Part shown: positions 9,301 through 16,586 of the stretch, in pieces
Numbering within the stretch: position 1 is the stretch's first letter
How the letters are laid out: the number at the start of each line of letters is the position of its first letter
Origin: Lentzea sp. NBRC 102530
Lineage (GTDB): Bacteria > Actinomycetota > Actinomycetes > Mycobacteriales > Pseudonocardiaceae
Direction of reading: 5' to 3'
DNA length: 64,000 nucleotides
Assembly: GCF_030269365.1 (NCBI RefSeq)
Contig: NZ_BSTF01000030.1
Coordinates: 1-64,000, forward strand
The notes under the pieces: generated by a model
The model's database searches: none
What the model saw: only the letters and a program-made list of their open reading frames with translations
Told to the model about the DNA's origin: nothing
Program-made: the position numbers and the translations under genes

Positions 9301-9858
9301 ACGCCGACGCAGGCCGCCGAGATCATCCAAGCCTCCGCTCGTGTCGGGCGACGCCACCCCGGCCTCGTCATCAACATCATCAACCCGACTCGGGACCGCG
9401 ACGCGAGCGTGTTCCGGTATTACGCCACCTGGATCCGCTACCTCGACCGGCTCGTGCACAAAGTGCCCGTCAACCGCGAGTCCGTGCCGGTCCTCAAGCG
9501 TGTCCTCTCAGGTGGGCTCATGGCATGGCTGCTTCAGGTTCACGACCGCGCCTGGATGACAGGAGCGCCCCGACGCAAGAGCCTCGCCCAGTCCACGGCA
9601 TTCCGCGACGCCACCAGGGCGGCGTTCATCGACCGAGCAACGCTGATCGACAACCTCACCCGAGGGTTCGGCATCAGCCCGACAAGCGTCTACCACCACA
9701 TGCATCGGGAAGCGATCGCCGCATGGGTTGATGATCAGCTCGCCGCGTTGCCACTTCGAGCCGAGGCCGACAAGCGCCTGCCAGACCTGCTCCAGCCGCC
9801 CGTGCCGCGGTCGCTGCGCGACGTCGAGGAACCCATCGTCATCTACGGCGACGTCTGA
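6355..9858 (+). CDS. drmA: DISARM helicase DrmA
   Basis: 1167 residues, ATG at 6355 with a GGGAG ribosome site nearby. DrmA is the large superfamily 2 helicase-like ATPase of the DISARM core, which with DrmB forms a DNA-loading complex. Visible motifs: Walker A ATGGGKSEAYLGL near residue 520; the DEAD-box variant DELHLLDE near 752; SAT-like GATATIEGY near 785; and motif VI-like ASARVGRRHPG near 993. Between motifs Ia and II lies a cysteine-rich insert (CPVC near 640, CRNADC near 661, then further Cys/His near 705-725) that probably binds zinc. It follows drmE after a 223-base gap, the only sizeable gap in this block, so it may have its own promoter. Confidence 0.88.
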   Translation: MTASPHAQLPLGSQTTLAERYDALLDCLSQRVVAQATGTRIPTRSRLGNGPQNRLWLGMLASEPKLVADAQAGYSFKDRLVPPAQGFTFRVSSLPVRLDIEVSCSVYLALHPTLAEQRAAAVAEADAAGHERFTAQANGTPSAAPANSGSTATPAPRQGRTTGAVPGHKLAPVWTKVAIDPVALHLTLADQRSVVRVGERELSAALRSASRPPAGGTLFRPRRATAPAGSLPRDHDLIDETTWSRYAAENLVDSADVMPPEHRAAIQVEVTPHEGCFEILVAVVNTTPAPDTQTYDGVHPYDHGFVDTQLYEVKLTTNTDAAIVPYELEQVAKSYRYERTVPALGHASPVKTVRSGDTTTLSTQFAASERTWRSYPRESTMNSMGVQVPIDTSFDSLIADPVGTVATLVATHETWVERSWSTAALDELQARLGWTADARREAEQDAEAAREEVEWVRAGLELLRTNEAVLDAFVAANKVVQAAADDYTAWHPFQVAWIVGCLPGMVEPAAHKKVNIVWFATGGGKSEAYLGLMLTTLFYGRYTGVTAGTQVWARFPLRLLALQQTERFASMVLQAELVRRNDPRIAGGDPFGLGYYVGGGNTPNQLYRPDPNNPFYRGQDPRDPKTAEACRILERCPVCKDPRPLEIRFDEPTWTMQHVCRNADCAMKGVLPVWGVDDDVYRHAPAVLVGTVDKLAQLGQKPAFQILLGRAHSRCPKHGYTSSPLWCSVYPCRENREPIPDGFGHVRLEIADELHLLDESLGALDGMYETLLQTISEHLGNASVQIVGATATIEGYKNQVKHLYQRDAHRFPVNGPVVGETFWSTTREGDPLRRYVGVRPRVATMVTATREVALAHAAWVTDMLNAPETIAAEAGLDPTDPSTLTEIKNAGHELYEVLVAYCLRNEDLTSFTRDPHVRDLITSQANLAIINGDAAPSDIRAAVQRLITPPAEDTGRVKIIAATKAIGHGFDVARLGVMAVMGTPTQAAEIIQASARVGRRHPGLVINIINPTRDRDASVFRYYATWIRYLDRLVHKVPVNRESVPVLKRVLSGGLMAWLLQVHDRAWMTGAPRRKSLAQSTAFRDATRAAFIDRATLIDNLTRGFGISPTSVYHHMHREAIAAWVDDQLAALPLRAEADKRLPDLLQPPVPRSLRDVEEPIVIYGDV

Positions 9859-9917
9859 AGAGCCCTCGCCCATTCTTCCGCAGCCGCAGCGGCGCCCGCT
9901 CAAGGAGCTTGAATCAC

Positions 9918-11762
9918 ATGTCTATCGAAGAACTCAACCGCACCAATATTCAAGCCCTCTACCGATACATGCCCGGCCAGCCCTTCAACTGGTCGTCCAA
10001 GGTTTCCGTCGTGGGCCGCTCACCCCGCCACACCAGTCCACTCGACATCCCCGAAGCCTGGGTGGCTCCGCAACTACGGCGCCTCATCCGCCCCTTCGCC
10101 GAGGGCGTTTCCCGCCAACCCGGAGTCGGCCCAGAGCTGGAGATCATCGACCGCGGTCAATACGCACTCGTCAAGGCGGAAGACCTGCAGGCGTCGCGCT
10201 TTCCCAACACCTTTCACTGCGCGGCGTGCGGTCACTTCCGCACCGTACGCGTCGGGGAACGCATTCCGAACTGCCCCCATGATCACGGCCAGATGCGCCA
10301 GTTCCCATGGGCGGAAATCCACGAATGCGGCCATCTCAAGCAGATCACCGCACCACGGTGCGCGAACAACTGCCGCGCGAGCATGGCCCTGTTCAACACC
10401 GAGTCGTTCAGCATCAGCCGCTGGTACTGGCAGTGCGAGCGCTGCCGCACGCGATCCACACAACCGGTCGTGAACTGGTGCACCACCTGCCGAACGGGAC
10501 GGGCGAACGCGACGCGAATCCCCCAAAGCAGTGCCTACTATCCGCAACAGATCACCGTTCTCAACCCACCCACCCGTGACGCCTACGCCAGCCTCGCCCA
10601 TGACCGCGTCCACCTCGCCGCCGTCGCCCAGAGCCTCGGCGTGCTGCCTCCCGGCGCCGACGGCCTGCGGATGGCCGGAGGAACCCGCGACAGCGAGGGA
10701 GCCGTCGCCCAATTTCAGAAGATGGCCGCCGTGCTGGGCTGGCAGCCGGGTGATGAGATGTACGAACGAGGACTGGCCGACGCTCGGGCAAAGGAAGGTA
10801 CGGCACCCGCCTGGGCCGAACAGGTGGATGCGCTGGGGCTGGACCCCGAATCGGTCGATGCCCTCGGAGACGAGTGTCTTCAGCTCTCGCTCGCCCGTGG
10901 CGCGGCGGCACTCACAATTGATGATCTGCGGACGGAATCCGCGGATGAGCTCCACCCCACCTACGCCGCGTACCCCGCGCTCTTCGAACGCTATGGCCTG
11001 CGCGACGTGACCCTGCTTCGGCAACTTCCCATCGCCTACATCGACGCCGGCTATACCAGGGTGAGCCCCAAAGCCCACAGCTCCGGTCCCCGCGGGGACG
11101 TCAACACGCGGTTTCGCTTCTTTGAAGCCGGCCGCGATCGAAGGTTTCCGATGTACGGGGTTCGGACGGAGACCGAAGGTCTGCTGTTCAGCCTGAACCA
11201 GCTCCGCGTCGTTGAGTGGCTCGCGGAGTCCGGTGTAGTCGACGATCCAGGTGTCACCACTGTCGAGGATGCCCAGCGATGGCTGTTCACGGTCACGGAG
11301 CCCGTCACCGACATCTTCAACGCGCCCGAAAGCCGTATCACCAAGGCGATTCTCGGCCTCGTTCACTCGATGGCGCACCGGACCATGAAAGCGCTCGCCA
11401 CGCGATGTGGACTGAATGTGGACTCCCTCGCGGAGTACCTCTTCCCAGCCAACAGTGCCTTCCTGATCTACGCCAACACCCGCAGTGAGTTCATCCTTGG
11501 AGGACTCGAACACGTCTATCGATATGATCTCGCCGACGCACTCAGCGAACTCGACGCCGAAAGCCGCTGCGTCTTCGACCCACCCTGCCGACACTCCTTC
11601 GGCGGCGCGTGCGCGGCGTGCCTGTATGTCTCCGAAGTCGCATGCGCCAGGTTCAACACGGTTCTCGATCGGAACCTGCTCTTCGGTTCCCTCCCCGCAA
11701 CCGTTGAACCAGTCGGTCAGACCAACCAGGAGGTGACGTGGCGTCCGTACTGGAACCACTGA
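9918..11762 (+). CDS. drmB: DISARM protein DrmB (DUF1998)
   Basis: 614 residues. ATG 9918 is preferred over the in-frame TTG 9909 because AAGGAG at 9902-9907 sits ten bases ahead of the ATG. DrmB is the DUF1998 partner of DrmA. The N-terminal part has a zinc-ribbon-like cluster, CAACGH at residues 101-106, then CPHDHG, HECGH and CANNC. A further set around residues 175-195 reads WQCERC and WCTTC. The C-terminal DUF1998 region carries CRHSFGGACAACLY (about 557-570), which is typical. It begins 59 bases after drmA and its end overlaps drmC by 25 bases. Confidence 0.87.
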   Translation: MSIEELNRTNIQALYRYMPGQPFNWSSKVSVVGRSPRHTSPLDIPEAWVAPQLRRLIRPFAEGVSRQPGVGPELEIIDRGQYALVKAEDLQASRFPNTFHCAACGHFRTVRVGERIPNCPHDHGQMRQFPWAEIHECGHLKQITAPRCANNCRASMALFNTESFSISRWYWQCERCRTRSTQPVVNWCTTCRTGRANATRIPQSSAYYPQQITVLNPPTRDAYASLAHDRVHLAAVAQSLGVLPPGADGLRMAGGTRDSEGAVAQFQKMAAVLGWQPGDEMYERGLADARAKEGTAPAWAEQVDALGLDPESVDALGDECLQLSLARGAAALTIDDLRTESADELHPTYAAYPALFERYGLRDVTLLRQLPIAYIDAGYTRVSPKAHSSGPRGDVNTRFRFFEAGRDRRFPMYGVRTETEGLLFSLNQLRVVEWLAESGVVDDPGVTTVEDAQRWLFTVTEPVTDIFNAPESRITKAILGLVHSMAHRTMKALATRCGLNVDSLAEYLFPANSAFLIYANTRSEFILGGLEHVYRYDLADALSELDAESRCVFDPPCRHSFGGACAACLYVSEVACARFNTVLDRNLLFGSLPATVEPVGQTNQEVTWRPYWNH

Positions 11763-12568
11763 AGCCAGTCGTCGCCTTGATCCGCCAAGCGCCTGAGCCC
11801 ATGGCGCTGGCCGCGCGCCTACTCGACCTTGCCGAATCCGGTTCGACCGGGGCGGAACTCGCGACCGTCCTTAGCACAAGCGTCACTGACGGGAATCTCG
11901 TACGCTCCGCCCTGATCCACGCCGACATCCTCGACATGGCCGGCAACCGCACTCCTTGCGCAACCGTCCGACTGGCACAGGCCCAGGTCCTGACCGAGGC
12001 GGCCGAGGACAGCTGGGAACTCGTTCTCACCGTGCCTGGTTTCCTCCGGCGAACCCTCGCGGATCTCGTCGCCGTAAACGGTGACCGAAGCAGGCCGCGA
12101 GAAACCCAGGCCACCCTTGTCGAGGTCGCCGCGACAGCGCGGAACAACCTGATGATCGCCGCATCCTACCTGCACGCTGACTTCGTCACAACCCTGGCTA
12201 ACCCACTCCAACGGGTGCTGCAGACGGGAGGCGCCGTAACCGTGATCACGAGGGCGCTGTCGCTCACCGCGCCGGAGCGTTCCAGCGCGAACGTTGAGGC
12301 AATCGCCCTGCTACGGCAGGTCGCCGAGCGTGCTGGACGAGCCATCACCGTTCGTTCCTGGGAAGAAAGCGGCCTCGGCGTGCACTTCAAGGTCGTCATT
12401 GCTGATCACAGGTTGGCCTACCTCGGGTCGGCCAACCTGACTCCCGGAGGCACAGCCGCACACGCGGAAGCGGGGGTTCTCCTGCGTGGACCACGGGTGG
12501 CCGGCCTGTCGAGGTGGCTGACGGCTGTGGCCGACGAACTCGCCCGCCGTCGACTTCCGTCTGGGTAG
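11738..12568 (+). CDS. drmC: DISARM phospholipase D-like protein DrmC
   Basis: 276 residues from GTG 11738, preceded by a strong AGGAGGTGAC ribosome site inside the end of drmB. The single PLD signature lies at residues 216-231: HFKVVIADHRLAYLGSAN, with the H-x-K, the Asp six residues on and the GSxN all present. DrmC belongs to the core DISARM set, although it is reported to be dispensable for protection in some systems. It has one HKD motif only, so a dimer would form the active site. It is the last plus-strand gene of the block and faces the methyltransferase tail to tail. Confidence 0.85.
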   Translation: MASVLEPLKPVVALIRQAPEPMALAARLLDLAESGSTGAELATVLSTSVTDGNLVRSALIHADILDMAGNRTPCATVRLAQAQVLTEAAEDSWELVLTVPGFLRRTLADLVAVNGDRSRPRETQATLVEVAATARNNLMIAASYLHADFVTTLANPLQRVLQTGGAVTVITRALSLTAPERSSANVEAIALLRQVAERAGRAITVRSWEESGLGVHFKVVIADHRLAYLGSANLTPGGTAAHAEAGVLLRGPRVAGLSRWLTAVADELARRRLPSG

Positions 12569-12588
12569 CTCAACGCGAATGCTGACGA

Positions 12589-12622
12589 CCACCGCGAACG
12601 TGCGCTCCGTCGTCCGCGGTGG
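12589..12622. terminator. Hairpin between convergent drmC and methyltransferase genes
   Basis: CCACCGCG at 12589-12596 is complementary to CGCGGTGG at 12615-12622, with an 18-base loop that can extend the pairing imperfectly. It sits in the 62-base gap between two converging genes. No T-run follows on either side, as is common in high-GC actinomycetes. It is a probable bidirectional terminator. Confidence 0.5.
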
Positions 12623-12630
12623 CACGTCCT

Positions 12631-13803
12631 TCAGAGGTTGAGGACAGCTCGAAGCTTCTTCCCGATGATCTCCGCAACATCGACGGCGACAGCATTGCCA
12701 AGCGCACGCATCGCCGCCGTCCGGGTGCCAGGAATCTCATACGTATCAGGGAAGGTCTGTATCCGAGCGGACTCCCGGACAGTCAGATAGCGGACCGACC
12801 CGTTATGAAAACGAATCATCCCTTCACCACCGGCGACGCCGTGCACCCCAGCCTTAAGCGTCTTGGCAGGCCAGTCGATCCAGCCACCCTGATGACCTGG
12901 ATAGGTTCGAGCACCAGGAATGCCCCGGTGGTTAAGTACGTCCGGCGCGTCTTTGCCGTCTCGCGGCTTCGGAAGCTTGGGAGACTTCACGAGAGCGTCT
13001 CGCGTGGTTTGCCAAGGCTCGCGCTCAAATAGCTCATCGGCCTCACGCAACGCCTCCACGCGAACCCGCAAGGTCTCCGGCATAGAAGGCCTCTTAATTT
13101 CATGCTTCTCCCAATAAGACCCAACTATCCACTGATCACGCAACAGCGCGTCTCTGTCATGCGTTGGAGATATGTCGGCCCATCGATCCCAGCCTGGGAC
13201 ATCCGTACGAATCCCGACGAGAAACACACGCTTTCTCGTCTGAGGTACACCCACGTCTGCGGCGTCAATAACCTGACGGCGGACGCGGTAAGTCAATCCG
13301 GCCCGCTTCGCCCCCATGATCCGCTTGTGATGATCCACCCAGTGCTCACCAGCCTTGGGCTTGACCGAGGGCTTTGAGAGATGGTCGACAATGTAGTCGT
13401 AGTACGGCATGAAGGAAGGGCGCAGCAACCCAGGGACATTCTCAAAGACGAAGCACTTCGGCCGGAGAGTTCGAACCGTCTCAACGGCGGCAGGAAACAT
13501 ATTTCGCTTGTCGTTGTCCCCAGCGTGCGCCCCACTAATAGAGAAAGGCTGACACGGCGGCCCTCCCGCGACCAAGTCGATATCGACCAGCCCAAGCCCA
13601 GGCGCTTCCTTGAGCCACTCTAGAACGTCCATATTGCGGACGTTCTCCTTCTTCCAGAGGTCAGGCGATCGCTCGGCGTTAACCTGCAGGATATTGCAGG
13701 CTCGCGGATCCCATTCAATCAGCTGCTCGTGCTCGAAACCGGCATTGAACATGCCGAGGGCCATACCGCCACCACCGGCGAATAGCTCTACTGACCTCGG
13801 CAT
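12631..13803 (-). CDS. drmMII: C5 cytosine DNA methyltransferase (DrmMII-type)
   Basis: 390 residues with the full C5-methylase order: motif I ELFAGGGGMALGMF (residues 6-19), motif IV GGPPCQPFS with catalytic Cys84, motif VI ENVPG (121), motif VIII QTRKRVF (188-194), a variable target region, and motif X ALGNAVAVDVA near the end. It methylates cytosine in duplex DNA using S-adenosylmethionine, so it marks host DNA as self. In class 2 DISARM this activity is DrmMII. Here, however, it is the last gene of the opposite-strand operon and overlaps vsr by 16 bases, so it may belong to that system or serve both. Confidence 0.85.
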   Translation of the reverse strand: MPRSVELFAGGGGMALGMFNAGFEHEQLIEWDPRACNILQVNAERSPDLWKKENVRNMDVLEWLKEAPGLGLVDIDLVAGGPPCQPFSISGAHAGDNDKRNMFPAAVETVRTLRPKCFVFENVPGLLRPSFMPYYDYIVDHLSKPSVKPKAGEHWVDHHKRIMGAKRAGLTYRVRRQVIDAADVGVPQTRKRVFLVGIRTDVPGWDRWADISPTHDRDALLRDQWIVGSYWEKHEIKRPSMPETLRVRVEALREADELFEREPWQTTRDALVKSPKLPKPRDGKDAPDVLNHRGIPGARTYPGHQGGWIDWPAKTLKAGVHGVAGGEGMIRFHNGSVRYLTVRESARIQTFPDTYEIPGTRTAAMRALGNAVAVDVAEIIGKKLRAVLNL

Positions 13804-14291
13804 GGTTTCTCCGTTTCGAAATTTCGTGACGTGTCGATTGATGCGACGGTGGAAACTTGGTCGGCGCGGCGACCGCGCACGAGTTGCTCAATCTCGTCGA
13901 CAACGGCGTCGAGATCCTTGGTCAGGCGTGATTCAAAGACGCGATAGACGGACCACCCAGCCTCGGCGAGTTTCGAATTGACCGTCGCGTCGCGGGCCAT
14001 GTTCGTTTCGAGCTTGACCTTCCAGAACTCTGGATTGTTCATGCGCTCGAATTGCGCATCGAAGGAGGGCAGGCCACGCACTCGCCACGCGTTGCCGTGC
14101 CAGAAGTCACCATCTACGAACACGGCCACGTGAGGGCCAGGGAACACGATATCGGGCTTGCCGATCAGTTTCGTTCGCACTCGGAAACGCAGGCGCCTTC
14201 GCCACAGGGCACTACGTAGGGCGATCTCTGGTTTCGTGTCGCGATTGCGCACCGAGGCCATGATGCGGCTGGTTACTTTGGGATCTCGCAT
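13788..14291 (-). CDS. vsr: Very-short-patch repair (Vsr-type) endonuclease
   Basis: 167 residues from ATG 14291, which opens MRDPKVTSRIMASVR; an upstream in-frame start at 14327 would overlap the neighbour further. The fold signature is clear: RSALWRRRLRFRVRT, then KPDIVFPGPHVAVFVDGDF with metal-binding Asp47, then FWHG with His65, then WKVKLETNMARD. Vsr enzymes nick beside T:G mismatches made when 5-methylcytosine deaminates and are often paired with C5 methylases, as here (16-base overlap). GDFWHGN replaces the common GCFWHGH. In defence loci Vsr-like proteins may instead act as restriction nucleases. Confidence 0.82.
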   Translation of the reverse strand: MRDPKVTSRIMASVRNRDTKPEIALRSALWRRRLRFRVRTKLIGKPDIVFPGPHVAVFVDGDFWHGNAWRVRGLPSFDAQFERMNNPEFWKVKLETNMARDATVNSKLAEAGWSVYRVFESRLTKDLDAVVDEIEQLVRGRRADQVSTVASIDTSRNFETEKPCRGQ

Positions 14292-14292
14292 G

Positions 14293-14910
14293 TCACCGCC
14301 CTGCCTCACCGTCGTTGCCTGGGGCACGAGTCGCGCGAGTGGCGATATGGCGGACCTCCAGGCCAGCTAGTTCGCCGAGTCGCTGGTGACGTGCTCGCTC
14401 GCCTTCCGACAACCGCTCGCCCTGTCTGGTCGTGACGACAACAACCGGCCTCGGGCCTCCATCAACCCGCGTGTTGAGACCTGCCCAGATAAGGCTCTGG
14501 AGATTGCGGGAGGTTCCCCAGATCATCTGTACGCATTCTGGGCCATTGGAGAGATGGCATCGGTTGGGCTTCTCTCGCAGAGTGCCTTCCACGAAGTCCC
14601 ATTCACACCCAAAGACAAGCTGCGCGATTTGGGCCGCACCTGGCAGCGGATTACGGACCAGATCGGCATAGGGACCGATCCCGCTACGGGCGCGGTTGTA
14701 GTGCTTCATCGGCACGTCCTTGATCCAAAGGCGTGCACGTTCGCGCGGCATGTACCGCGTCAAGACACCACCGATTCGACCGTCATCGACCCACCGGTTG
14801 TACCACGTCGATCGCTCACTGATGCTCAGGCCGTCCCAACCGAGTTCATCAGCTTGACGATAGATCTCTCCGATAATCTCCCGCCGGAGGGGATCCTGAA
14901 TCTCGCTCAT
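14293..14910 (-). CDS. Unknown 205-residue protein of the MORC/Vsr operon
   Basis: I do not recognise a family. The protein is soluble, with no cysteine cluster or membrane segment. It starts with a helical region (LRREIIGEIYRQADELGWD), then a Trp/Tyr/Arg-rich part (STWYNRWVDDG, MPRERARLWIKDVPMKHYNR). A central hydrophobic region follows (GAAQIAQLVFGCEWDFV), and the C-terminal half has QMIWGTSRNLQSLIWAGLN and a beta-like PVVVVTTRQGER that could be the end of a nuclease or TOPRIM-like core. Its ATG overlaps the helicase stop as ATGA and it ends one base before the vsr start, so it is locked into the operon. It could be the restriction subunit or a specificity protein. Confidence 0.65.
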   Translation of the reverse strand: MSEIQDPLRREIIGEIYRQADELGWDGLSISERSTWYNRWVDDGRIGGVLTRYMPRERARLWIKDVPMKHYNRARSGIGPYADLVRNPLPGAAQIAQLVFGCEWDFVEGTLREKPNRCHLSNGPECVQMIWGTSRNLQSLIWAGLNTRVDGGPRPVVVVTTRQGERLSEGERARHQRLGELAGLEVRHIATRATRAPGNDGEAGR

Positions 14911-16586
14911 GAGCCGCTCACTAGTGCGTCAGGGTCGGGGAACTGGAGGCGGTGCTCATCGAGAGCTGTTTCGAGACTCGCCGCGTCTTTGATCCACTCA
15001 CGCATCAGGCTCTCAGCCTGGGCGTCGCTGAACTCGAAACGTGTTCCTGTTGGGACGAGCCGCAGGGTCTCGATTTCATCGGCCGAAACTTGTTCACGGA
15101 GGTTCATGATTGCCGCAACGCGTCGTATATCGCTGACGAAGTCCAGTGCTTCCACATGACTCTTGCCTTCACGCAAACGCAGGCCACGACCAAGTTGTTG
15201 TACGAAGATTCGCCGACTATGCGTCACACGGGCGAACCCCAGGATGTTGACGTCAGGGATGTCGACACCTTCGTTGAGGATGTCCACCGCCGTGATGATT
15301 GGAATCTCGCCCTGCCGGAAGCTCATCAGACGCAGTTGACGTTCTCGGTGGCCCAACCCGGCGTGGACAGCCTTTACGTTCTTCCATTGCGGGACTTGGT
15401 TGAGCAACTCGGCCAACCGTTCGGCGTGCTCAACTGTTCGACAGAACACGACCGCGCGTGGTTCACGAGTTCGTGCCCAAGTGTCAATGAGCTGATCCCG
15501 GATTGCCTCGTCGCGCTCTGGAAGAAACAGTCGGGCGTTCAGATCCTTGATGCTGTAGCTGTGCTGACTTGCTTCTCGCACGAAGTCCCAGTTGATGTTG
15601 TCCGAGAACAACCGATACCGAACCTCGGCGAGGTAGCCGAGCCGCATGCCATCTTCGATGCCCAGCGTGTAACTTGGTTCGCCGAACCGGTTACGGATGT
15701 CGAACCGGTCGCCACGCCACGGCGTGGCGGTAACGCCGAAGCGCGGCACGTCTGGCATGGCGTCGAGCAATTCGGTGAACTGCCCTCCCTTAGCGACGTG
15801 ATGCGCCTCGTCGACCATGATTAGCCCAGGCTTGTAGCCGTTGCGTACGTATGTCAGGGCGGTAGCCACCGTCGCGCACGTGATCCCGCGAAGATCATCC
15901 GGTTTGTGATCGCCGGTCAGCAGTTGTGTGCGCACGGGTTTCGGCACGTGAAACCACATCGCACGTTCGAGTTGTTCGACGAGATCTTTGGTGTGCGCGA
16001 CGACGAGGACCTTGTCCGAGGGTTGACGCCGCAGGTGCCGTGCGATGATCTCCCCGCCGATGACCGTCTTGCCTAGTCCTGTGGCGAGAATGAGCAAGGC
16101 GCGGCCGGAGCCCTCCAAGTCCTCGACAATGCGTTCGAACGCTTTTGCCTGGTACTCGCGAAGCGAGCGTTCTGGCAGTCGTTGCGCGCAGATGCCTTCG
16201 CTGTTGTAGAGATCAAGAAGCTCGCGTCCAGACCACAGCTCGATCGGATGACCGACTCGACGCAGAGCATCACGCCGTTCGTCGGTCTTTGGGCCGAATC
16301 GGGCGTTGGTGACAACCGCGGCGCGATCGGTGCGATAGAACGCCTTGGCTGAGAGCACCTCGTCGATCGCGGCCGGCGCGACGGTACCTCGTGACTTCCA
16401 TTTTGCCTGGAAGACCCACTGCTGACCGTTGCGTGTGCCGATAAGGTCTCCACCTTGGTCGTTTGGGCCATCAATGTTAACAACGTTGACGAACCCAAGA
16501 TGCAACAGAAGTCGCTCGACCTGTCGCGTGAACGCGGCTGGACCGATATCGAGGAGGAAGTCAGGAGCCACAAATGAGGAACTCAT
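14907..16586 (-). CDS. Mrr-type nuclease fused to SF2 helicase
   Basis: 559 residues. Residues 15-125 form an Mrr/restriction-endonuclease-like domain: LLLHLGFVNV, then NDQGGDLIG with Asp47, then VFQAKWK with Gln60 and Lys62, the D-(E/Q)xK core. The rest is a superfamily 2 helicase: Walker A ATGLGKTVIGGE (168-179), DEAHH (259-263), TATPWRGD, and motif VI QQLGRGLRLREGK near 455. Such fusions cleave or translocate on foreign or modified DNA. The start ATG overlaps the stop of the GHKL gene, and its own stop overlaps the next start. A short C-terminal tail after residue 500 may contact partners. Confidence 0.8.
   Translation of the reverse strand: MSSSFVAPDFLLDIGPAAFTRQVERLLLHLGFVNVVNIDGPNDQGGDLIGTRNGQQWVFQAKWKSRGTVAPAAIDEVLSAKAFYRTDRAAVVTNARFGPKTDERRDALRRVGHPIELWSGRELLDLYNSEGICAQRLPERSLREYQAKAFERIVEDLEGSGRALLILATGLGKTVIGGEIIARHLRRQPSDKVLVVAHTKDLVEQLERAMWFHVPKPVRTQLLTGDHKPDDLRGITCATVATALTYVRNGYKPGLIMVDEAHHVAKGGQFTELLDAMPDVPRFGVTATPWRGDRFDIRNRFGEPSYTLGIEDGMRLGYLAEVRYRLFSDNINWDFVREASQHSYSIKDLNARLFLPERDEAIRDQLIDTWARTREPRAVVFCRTVEHAERLAELLNQVPQWKNVKAVHAGLGHRERQLRLMSFRQGEIPIITAVDILNEGVDIPDVNILGFARVTHSRRIFVQQLGRGLRLREGKSHVEALDFVSDIRRVAAIMNLREQVSADEIETLRLVPTGTRFEFSDAQAESLMREWIKDAASLETALDEHRLQFPDPDALVSGS

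Noticed and set aside
12619..13032. Plus-strand frames across the methylase gene
   Set aside because: Antisense shadows; the minus-strand frame has all C5-methylase motifs.
15000..16586. Type III restriction (Res) subunit as the identity of the Mrr-helicase
   Set aside because: The nuclease domain is N-terminal and Mrr-like, and no Mod-type adenine methylase is present; the C5 methylase context argues against type III.
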